Below, piece by piece: positions 5,890 through 12,273 of a DNA stretch of 14,712 nucleotides. The stretch is from Bacteroidales bacterium (GTDB lineage Bacteria > Bacteroidota > Bacteroidia > Bacteroidales > UBA1715): assembly GCA_031262005.1 (NCBI GenBank), contig JAISIO010000034.1, forward strand, positions 1 to 14,712. Direction: 5' to 3'. The notes below the pieces were generated by a model. The model was not told the DNA's origin. It ran no database searches and was given only the letters and a program-made list of their open reading frames with translations. A program made the position numbers and the translations under genes. The first letter of the stretch is position 1; every line of letters begins with the position of its first letter.

Positions 5890-7031
5890 AAGTACTGTTT
5901 CTATCGGCATGGTATCCGCATCGCTTCGATGCAATGGCTGGCTTGTTCGTTCGTAAACACGCTCAAGCCCTTGCTCGCTATGCCGATGTGTGCGTGTTGT
6001 ATGTGCATGATGATGAAACTATTAGGCGATTTGAAATTATAGAACAGCAATGTGAAAATGTGCGAGAAACTTATGTGTATTTTCCGTTTTCTAAAAACAG
6101 GTTTTTGCAAAAAATATCGAAATCTATCAATTATGCTCGTGCGTATATCAAGGGATATACCACAGTAAAACAGAGCTTTGGAAAACCCGATATTACTCAA
6201 GTGAATATATTGACACGCACGGCTATTTTGGCATATTTGTTGAAAATTTCGCAGAAAATACCATATACAATTATTGAACACTGGAGCCGCTATATGCCTC
6301 AAAATAATTCGTATGAAGGTTGGGTGCGTAAACGAATTACGGAATTTGTGGTAAAACGGGCTGCTGCTCTTATGCTGGTTTCTAATTATTTGAGAATAGC
6401 AATGTTGAATTGTAATATTCACCACAAAAACACAATTATTGTGAACAATGTGGTCGATGATTTCTTTTTTATGCACGAAAAAAAGGAAGGGGGTGCGAAA
6501 AAAATTATGCTACATATTTCGTGTTTTGATGAAAAGGTAAAAAATGTGTGCGGAATAGTGCGTGCAGCGAAACTATTGTCGGAAAACCGCAGTGATTTTG
6601 AACTTATTATAGTAGGATACGGGCGAGATTTTACGCTGTGTTATGACGAATATACACGCTTACATTTCCCCGAAAATATGGTGAAATTTGTTGGAGAACT
6701 TGCTCCTCCAAAAGTGGAAGAGTATTTGAAACGAGCCGATTTTGTTGTGATGTTTTCCAATTATGATAACGCACCTGTGGTAATTTCGGAGAGTTTGGCT
6801 GCCGGGAAACCGGTTGTTGCTACTCGTGTTGCTGGTATTCCCGAAATGATACATGAAACAAACGGAATATTGGTGGAAGTGGGTAATGAAAGAGAATTAG
6901 CCGAAAAAATGGAGTATATGCTCGATAATGCTGAAAAATACGACGCCGAAACAATTAGCAAAGAGGCGCAAAAATATAGCTATGAAACTGTGGGAAAGGA
7001 ACTTGTACGGATTTATAAATCAGTAATGTAA
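5886..7031 (+). CDS. Glycosyltransferase, GT4 type (GT-B fold)
   Basis: Predicted retaining glycosyltransferase using a nucleotide sugar to extend a lipid-linked or surface glycan at the inner face of the membrane. The 381-residue protein has both Rossmann halves: N-terminal LFLSAWYPHRFDAMAGLFVRKH (4-25), with the Gly-rich acceptor loop, and a C-terminal donor half from about residue 206 (KKIMLHISCFDEKVKNVCGI), with ELIIVGYGRD, VKFVGELAPPKVEEYLKRADFVVM and SESLAAGKPVVATRVAGIPEMI. The donor-site EX7E motif is present with Asp in place of the first Glu: D294 and E302 in DNAPVVISE. The start is fixed by the ATGA overlap with the preceding stop; the next gene begins 1 nt after its stop, so translation is coupled. 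The sugar and linkage are not predictable. Confidence 0.92.
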   Translation: MKVLFLSAWYPHRFDAMAGLFVRKHAQALARYADVCVLYVHDDETIRRFEIIEQQCENVRETYVYFPFSKNRFLQKISKSINYARAYIKGYTTVKQSFGKPDITQVNILTRTAILAYLLKISQKIPYTIIEHWSRYMPQNNSYEGWVRKRITEFVVKRAAALMLVSNYLRIAMLNCNIHHKNTIIVNNVVDDFFFMHEKKEGGAKKIMLHISCFDEKVKNVCGIVRAAKLLSENRSDFELIIVGYGRDFTLCYDEYTRLHFPENMVKFVGELAPPKVEEYLKRADFVVMFSNYDNAPVVISESLAAGKPVVATRVAGIPEMIHETNGILVEVGNERELAEKMEYMLDNAEKYDAETISKEAQKYSYETVGKELVRIYKSVM

Positions 7032-7032
7032 T

Positions 7033-8736
7033 ATGTTGGGGTTTGCTGTTGTAATATCAAAAAATAAGGAAGGGGTAGAACAATCGTTTTGTTGGAAAAC
7101 ACCATTTGATTTTCAAGCGGAACACATTGTGCGGAACAAAAGTTTTATGCAGGTATTCGTTGAGCAAAATACAGCAAAACGCTTTATTGATGAAAAACTG
7201 TGGATTGAAACTGATAATTTTTTTATTGTAACAGAGGGTGTTATAACCAATTTACAATTGCTTTTCACTAAATATAGCGTTAGCACTTACGAAGAACTTA
7301 TTTCAAAAATTTACACACAGAGCCGTTTCTTTAAAGAATTTACAGGCAATTTTGCCGGATATATGTTTCTCAAAAAGGAGAACAAACATATTCTTTTCAA
7401 TAATCATTCAGGAACGAAAAAAGTTTTTTATTTTGAAAATGACTGCTATTGTATTTTCTCTACTGATTTATTCACGCTCGTGAAAAAGTTAGACGAGTTG
7501 AATATTGCAAAAAGTTTGAATGTTGAAGCTGCATATTTGCTGCTTACTCATGGTTGTATGTACGAAAATTTGACGTTGGTACACGAAGTGAAACAACTCA
7601 GGGCTGGCGAATATCTCAGTATGGAAAATAATTGTTCAGCAACGAAAGACTTTTATTTCCATTTGAATAATATTGCAGAAACAACAGATAATGAAGGAGA
7701 TATAATTGAAAATTTAGATAAAAAATTCAAACGTGCAATTAATCTTGAATATAATCAAGATGAGAGGCATGGTTTCACAAGTGTATCAACATTGAGTGGC
7801 GGACTCGATTCCAGAATGACAACACTTGTTGCCTTGCACAATCAAATATCTACTATTCAGTGTATTTGTTTTTCGGAAGAAAATTATGCCGATGAAATTA
7901 TTGCCCGAGAAATAACACAAACATATAATCTGCCTCTGCATATGTGGCATTTATCGGCATACGGACTGATGGCAATTGATGATGTGGTGAAAGTGAACGA
8001 TGGATTGACGCTCTATTCCGGTGCCAGCCATGCATTCGAGGCTTTGTGTAATTATACAGTACCCAACGTTGGTTTGTTGCATACGGGAACTATTGGCGAT
8101 AGAATTATGGGGAGTTTTAGTCAGTTTAAACCCAAAAAACACAACGAATTGCACGCTGAATTGTGGAAAAAAGCAACGTTTATAACAAACAGATATAAAG
8201 ATGATTATGCAAATGAAGAGTTGTATCTCATGTATAATTATGCATTTGCAGCCGAAAACAATGGGTTTTTGTTTTATGATGTGTTCGGCGAAAGTTCATC
8301 GCCTTTTCTTGAACCCGATTTTATGAGTTATGCTTTGTCTATTCCACAAAAATTACGATACGGTAGAAGAATATATGTTGAATGGATACGGAAAAAATAT
8401 CCCGACGCAGCGAACTTTACGTGGGAAACAATAGGAGGGAAGCCCACAAATAATGAGATACTGTTGTGCTATTATCGCTATAAACGAGCTATGGAAAAAC
8501 GTCTTCCCTTTACACATTCAATGTGGAAAAAAGGAATGAACCCCGAACAACTCTGGTATGATACTACGCCGGAAGTACAAAAATATGTGGATAATTATTT
8601 TGAAGAACATATACACAAACTCGAAAAATACGCCGAATTACAAACCGATGCAATAGTGCTTTATAAAACAGGCGGTATTATCGAAAAAACACAAGTATTA
8701 ACACTGCTTGCAGCATTGAAATTACTTTTTGAATGA
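7033..8736 (+). CDS. Asparagine-synthetase-like protein lacking the glutaminase cysteine
   Basis: Relative of AsnB, with an N-terminal class II glutamine amidotransferase-like domain (about 1-200) and a C-terminal ATP-pyrophosphatase synthetase domain. The PP-loop SGGLDSR is intact at residues 255-261, so adenylation of a carboxylate is plausible. Where AsnB has MCGI, this protein reads MLGF: the catalytic Cys2 is Leu. An upstream start is excluded because an in-frame TAA lies at 7024-7026, so glutamine hydrolysis by the usual mechanism is unlikely. The GxGGDE-type motif reads TIGDRIMG (353-360), Asp kept and Glu changed to Arg. At 567 residues it is about as long as AsnB. It is embedded between a glycosyltransferase (1-nt gap) and a flippase (4-nt overlap), arguing for amide formation on a glycan or its precursor rather than asparagine synthesis. 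The nitrogen donor may be free ammonia or another amine. Confidence 0.85.
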   Translation: MLGFAVVISKNKEGVEQSFCWKTPFDFQAEHIVRNKSFMQVFVEQNTAKRFIDEKLWIETDNFFIVTEGVITNLQLLFTKYSVSTYEELISKIYTQSRFFKEFTGNFAGYMFLKKENKHILFNNHSGTKKVFYFENDCYCIFSTDLFTLVKKLDELNIAKSLNVEAAYLLLTHGCMYENLTLVHEVKQLRAGEYLSMENNCSATKDFYFHLNNIAETTDNEGDIIENLDKKFKRAINLEYNQDERHGFTSVSTLSGGLDSRMTTLVALHNQISTIQCICFSEENYADEIIAREITQTYNLPLHMWHLSAYGLMAIDDVVKVNDGLTLYSGASHAFEALCNYTVPNVGLLHTGTIGDRIMGSFSQFKPKKHNELHAELWKKATFITNRYKDDYANEELYLMYNYAFAAENNGFLFYDVFGESSSPFLEPDFMSYALSIPQKLRYGRRIYVEWIRKKYPDAANFTWETIGGKPTNNEILLCYYRYKRAMEKRLPFTHSMWKKGMNPEQLWYDTTPEVQKYVDNYFEEHIHKLEKYAELQTDAIVLYKTGGIIEKTQVLTLLAALKLLFE

Positions 8737-9989
8737 AACTATTCGACTCCATAAAACCACATAAAAAAATAGCTGAAAATTATTTTTTTATGACATTTTT
8801 GCAAGGATTCAATTTATTGATTTCCTTGTTGTTATATCCTTATTTGATTCGAGTGTTGGGAAAAGAGGCGTATGGAACGTATATTTTTATTCTTTCTAAT
8901 GTTCAAATTCTCAATATGATAATAACATTCGGATTTGAAATGACCACTTTGAAAAAAATTTCGATGAATAAAGATAATGCGGAATGTAAAAGTATCGTTT
9001 TGTCGGAAATATTTACCGCTCAAATTTGTTTGTTTCTCGTGTGCGGAATTATGCTTGCCGCATTGCTGCTGTGTATTCCGTTTATGCAAAAACATTATTT
9101 GTTGTATCTCATTGTGTTCTCAACAACGCTCATCAGCGTAGTATTTCCGGTTAGTTATTTTCAAGGAATACAGCAAATGAAACTTGTAACCGGCATTAAT
9201 ATCGTTTCACGATTACTAACTATTCCATTGATTTTCATATTTGTACAATCGCCCGACGATTTACTTAACTATGCATTAATTGTGTCTGTTTTTCCATTAT
9301 TAGGCGCTTTTTACGCATTTTTTTACATACAGATTGTTGATAAAATCAAAATTCGGTTGATTTCGCTACGTACATTAAAACCCGTTTTGGCAGAATCTCT
9401 GCCGTTTTTTTGTGTTAATGCGTTGGAACGATTGAAACAAGAATCGGTTACGTTTATTGTCGGCTCGTTTCTGGGTATGAGTAGTGTGGCTTTGTGGGAT
9501 TTGGCTTATAAAATAGTTTCAATTCCTCGCATAGTTACGAGTAGTATCAATAGCGCTATTTTTCCCGGTGTTATCAATAATTTGACACAAGCAAAAGTCC
9601 GTAAAATATTCAAGTTTAATACGAGAGCAGGTGTTGCAATTACGCTTCTCGTAGCCTTGTGTAGTTATTGGGCTGTGCTTGTACTCGGCGGGAAAACTAT
9701 GCTTGCTGCATATCCGTTGGTTATAATTCTGAGTACAACCATTTACTCCACGTTGATAGTTGATTGCTTTTTTAATTTTGTGTTCGTTCCGCACAATCGG
9801 TATTATGTAGCCACCAAAAATCAGGCTAAATCTTTGCTATTGTTCGTTATACCGGCAGCCATAGGAGTGATGTTTTTCCCCGATGTGATATGGGTTGTAG
9901 CGGCGTTTGCAGTTTCGTGTTTTGCCGAAGTCTTCTATTGCAGTATTGAAACAAATCGCCGTTATGTAACAAAAGCCTTTTTCAATTAG
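8733..9989 (+). CDS. Wzx-like oligosaccharide flippase
   Basis: Predicted inner-membrane flippase of the MOP superfamily (polysaccharide biosynthesis protein), moving undecaprenyl-linked oligosaccharide to the periplasmic face. The 418-residue product opens with the family signature: a short cytoplasmic N-terminus, then FFMTFLQGFNLLISLLLYPYLIRVLGKEAYGTYIF (18-52). It shows about a dozen hydrophobic segments, for example ICLFLVCGIMLAALLLCIPF, LLYLIVFSTTLISVVFPVSY, AGVAITLLVALCSYWAVLVLGG and WVVAAFAVSCFAEVFYC. The middle segment LAESLPFFCVNALERLKQESVTFIVGSFLGMSSVALWDLAYKI is also typical. Length is normal to slightly short. Its ATG overlaps the preceding stop by 4 nt, making it the last gene of the operon; a weak terminator lies 30 nt downstream. 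The substrate is presumably the glycan made by the upstream genes. Confidence 0.92.
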   Translation: MKLFDSIKPHKKIAENYFFMTFLQGFNLLISLLLYPYLIRVLGKEAYGTYIFILSNVQILNMIITFGFEMTTLKKISMNKDNAECKSIVLSEIFTAQICLFLVCGIMLAALLLCIPFMQKHYLLYLIVFSTTLISVVFPVSYFQGIQQMKLVTGINIVSRLLTIPLIFIFVQSPDDLLNYALIVSVFPLLGAFYAFFYIQIVDKIKIRLISLRTLKPVLAESLPFFCVNALERLKQESVTFIVGSFLGMSSVALWDLAYKIVSIPRIVTSSINSAIFPGVINNLTQAKVRKIFKFNTRAGVAITLLVALCSYWAVLVLGGKTMLAAYPLVIILSTTIYSTLIVDCFFNFVFVPHNRYYVATKNQAKSLLLFVIPAAIGVMFFPDVIWVVAAFAVSCFAEVFYCSIETNRRYVTKAFFN

Positions 9990-10019
9990 TTACGCTCTGC
10001 TTGCATACTCATTTTCCTC

Positions 10020-10047
10020 AAAAAGGACACTGAAACAGAGTGTTTTT
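10020..10047. terminator. Weak bidirectional terminator between flippase and DPP III genes
   Basis: ACACT (10027-10031) and AGTGT (10039-10043) form a 5-bp stem, extendable by two G-U pairs, with a 7-nt loop. Five A precede it and a run of five T follows (10043-10047), so it could work in both directions. It sits in the 56-base gap between convergent genes and touches the DPP III stop codon. The short stem makes it modest. Confidence 0.5.
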
Positions 10048-12157
10048 AGTTCTGATTTTGAGTTGTGCTTTGTTGAGTTTGTCCGTAACGCAACATTTGC
10101 TCCACATATCCTTCGGTGTAATCAATAGAAATATCAATTATTTCGCCTTGCTCATTCACAATAGGCGTATAAACCGGGTTTATAAAGCCTTTATACGGGG
10201 CAAGATTGAGTTTTTTGTAGCGTTCCAACATTTCGGCGTGAAGGTTTTTGTCGATTTTTACCCCGTAATCTTCTACAAGTTTTTTTGCTGCTTCAAAATC
10301 GCCTTCGGATTTTATGCGTTGAATTTCTTGTAATAATGCGCCGAATAATACACGTAAATTTTTGTAATCATTTACTTTCACAAAGTGTTTACCATCTTTT
10401 ATTGTTATTTCAATAGTGCTTGCAGTTGTATTATTAAGTACCCACTGAGCAATCATAGCACGGTTGCGCATGTGCGATTCTTCAATATCTTTTCCTAATT
10501 CTATACGAATGGTTTGCGTAAGTAATCCATTCATCATATACCCGTAGTATTCTGATTTATATGCTTCTTGGTCGGGTAAAAGTCCGAGTTCAACCAATTT
10601 CGGGTCGGCTAAATAATAGAGGGCAAACAAATCGGCACGAGCTTCTTCAATAGTTGCGCCATACACTCCTAATGCCTCTTGACTTACACCCGGCAAGAGT
10701 TTTCCGGAACCATGTCCCAAACACTCGTGCAGGTCGGTATGCAGGTCGTCGCCAAGTTTGCCATATTTGCGTTTGCGGTCTATTTCTACTTGGCTGAACA
10801 TAAATTCTTCGGCAAAACCGGAACTTTGCGAAGCTTTATCGTAGGCATCGGTTATGTTGTCAATTGTTACCGATTTTGAGCCGTGTGTTTCGCGTATCCA
10901 ATTAGAGTTTGGCAGATTGATACCAATTGGCGTATGAGGGTAGCAATCGCCGCCAAGCATAGCCATAGTAATTACTTTTGCCGAAACTCCTTTTACTTTG
11001 TCTTTCTTGAAACGCGTATCAACAGGCGAATTGTCCTCAAACCATTGAGCGTTTTTGCTTATAATTTCGGTACGGTTGCTGGCTTCAATATTTTTAAAAT
11101 TCACAATACTTTCCCAACTTGCTTTTATGCCGAGCGGGTCGCCGTAGGTTTCTATAAATCCGTTCACAAAATCAATGTGCGAAGCCGTATCTTTTACCCA
11201 TGCAATGCTGTAATCGTCAAACGTTTTTAAGTTGCCGCTGGTGTAAAAGTCTATCAGTAAGGAAATTATTTCTTTTTGTTTGTCGTTTTCGGCTACGGTT
11301 TTTGCTTTTTCGAGCCAAGAAATAATTTCTGAAATTTCTTTGGAATACATTCCATTGATTTTCCATACATTTTCTTGTAAACTTCCATCTTCATTTTTTT
11401 CCAAACGACTATTCAAACCATAGGAAACGGGCGTTTGGTCGTTAGGATTTCGTTGTGCATTATAAAAATCTTTAACTTCTTGTTGGCTAAGAGGTGTATT
11501 GGTTGAAGTTATGGGCTTACTACTACTTTTTAGACATTTAAAAGCTGGTTGCAAATAATAATTGTTGGCAGAAGTTATGATTACATCCTGTCCTTCGGTT
11601 TGATTTACTCGTTTAGGAGCAATTGTAGGGTCAAACATAATGCTGACAAGTTGTCTGAATGGGTGTGTCGCTCCATCAAAAACATTCTCTCGTAAATCAT
11701 TTTCAATGCTCCATTTTACAGTGTCCGGCAAAGAAGCAAATGCGTGCATTAAAAAATCTTCGGAAAATTCGGGCAGAATTTTATCCGTAGAGTAATGATG
11801 ATGTATGCCATTGGAAAACCAAATCCGTTTCAAATAAATTTCAAATTGTTTAAAATCTTCATTGTTTCGGTCGCCGGTGTAATGCACATACATAGTTTCC
11901 AATACAGTACGAATAGCAAGATTATAGCGATAATTTTGGTCGAACAAAATATCGCGCCCTGCCATAGCCGCCTGCGACAGATAATAAATATATTGTTTCT
12001 GTTGCAATGTTAATTCGTTAAAACCCGGTACTTGGTAACGCAGAACTTCAATATCTGCAAATCTATCAACGTGATAGTTGAAATCGCTACTGTTTTGTGC
12101 CATTGTGTTCGTGTGTATTACGAAACATGCTATTGATGTAAAAAGTATGTTTCTCAT
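10046..12157 (-). CDS. Dipeptidyl peptidase III (peptidase family M49), exported
   Basis: Zinc metallopeptidase releasing dipeptides from the N-terminus of short peptides. The 703-residue protein carries the M49 zinc motif HECLGH at residues 477-482 (the bacterial form; eukaryotic enzymes have HELLGH) and the second motif EEARAD at 504-509, where Glu505 should be the third zinc ligand and Glu478 the catalytic base. Surrounding segments DLHTDLHECLGHGSGKLLPGV and LGVYGATIEEARADLFALYYL are typical. The N-terminus looks like a Sec signal peptide (MRNILFTSIACFVIHTNTMAQ, likely cleaved after about residue 20) without a clear lipobox, so a periplasmic role in peptide use is inferred. The ATG at 12155-12157 is the start giving this signal. 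It lies downstream of nrdJ on the same strand, separated by a palindromic element that probably blocks read-through; no clear promoter is visible for it. It is convergent with the flippase gene. Confidence 0.95.
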   Translation of the reverse strand: MRNILFTSIACFVIHTNTMAQNSSDFNYHVDRFADIEVLRYQVPGFNELTLQQKQYIYYLSQAAMAGRDILFDQNYRYNLAIRTVLETMYVHYTGDRNNEDFKQFEIYLKRIWFSNGIHHHYSTDKILPEFSEDFLMHAFASLPDTVKWSIENDLRENVFDGATHPFRQLVSIMFDPTIAPKRVNQTEGQDVIITSANNYYLQPAFKCLKSSSKPITSTNTPLSQQEVKDFYNAQRNPNDQTPVSYGLNSRLEKNEDGSLQENVWKINGMYSKEISEIISWLEKAKTVAENDKQKEIISLLIDFYTSGNLKTFDDYSIAWVKDTASHIDFVNGFIETYGDPLGIKASWESIVNFKNIEASNRTEIISKNAQWFEDNSPVDTRFKKDKVKGVSAKVITMAMLGGDCYPHTPIGINLPNSNWIRETHGSKSVTIDNITDAYDKASQSSGFAEEFMFSQVEIDRKRKYGKLGDDLHTDLHECLGHGSGKLLPGVSQEALGVYGATIEEARADLFALYYLADPKLVELGLLPDQEAYKSEYYGYMMNGLLTQTIRIELGKDIEESHMRNRAMIAQWVLNNTTASTIEITIKDGKHFVKVNDYKNLRVLFGALLQEIQRIKSEGDFEAAKKLVEDYGVKIDKNLHAEMLERYKKLNLAPYKGFINPVYTPIVNEQGEIIDISIDYTEGYVEQMLRYGQTQQSTTQNQN

Positions 12158-12178
12158 TGTGTTGCTTAGGTTTTAAAA

Positions 12179-12253
12179 AGCACGCAGATGATGCGGGTTA
12201 AACGGATTTACGTAGGTCTATGTATATCTGTTTTTCAGCGTCATCTGCGTGCT
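12179..12253. repeat. 75-bp palindromic element with degenerate 9-10-nt internal repeats
   Basis: AGCACGCAGATGA (12179-12191) is a perfect inverted copy of TCATCTGCGTGCT (12241-12253). The pairing continues inward for three more positions with one G-U pair, giving a 16-bp stem around a 43-nt loop. Inside the left arm and loop, short units succeed one another every 9-10 bases (GCAGAT, GCGGGT, ACGGAT, GTAGGT, GTATAT), all resembling a GCGGAT core. On the minus strand the second arm is followed by TTTTT (12179-12175), so it can act as an intrinsic terminator for nrdJ. The layout resembles dispersed ACGCGGATTT-type repeat families in many environmental Bacteroidota genomes; that comparison is from memory. 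A 13-nt palindrome CTACAATTTGTAG (12252-12264) abuts it. Confidence 0.75.
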
Positions 12254-12273
12254 ACAATTTGTAGATTATAGTA

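Noticed and set aside
5901..6476. A 191-codon open frame on the minus strand inside the glycosyltransferase gene, and a similar 135-codon frame at 2493-2900 inside the DUF4924 gene
   Set aside because: Both lie fully within strongly recognised genes on the other strand, their products are rich in His, Phe, Cys and Asn with no domain resemblance, and they have no promoter or leader.
7024..7033. Alternative upstream start for the AsnB-like protein using the Cys codon TGT at 7027-7029
   Set aside because: The codon just before it is an in-frame TAA, and no ATG, GTG or TTG precedes the TGT in the open frame.
9519..9794. Open frames antisense to the flippase gene and, at 10679-11230 and 12724-14599, to the DPP III and nrdJ genes
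   Set aside because: Shadows of long, well-supported coding frames; the translations show no recognisable motif.
12158..12273. Cobalamin riboswitch associated with nrdJ
   Set aside because: This gap is downstream of nrdJ; its structure is a simple palindrome without a recognisable B12-box, and the true nrdJ leader is outside the window.
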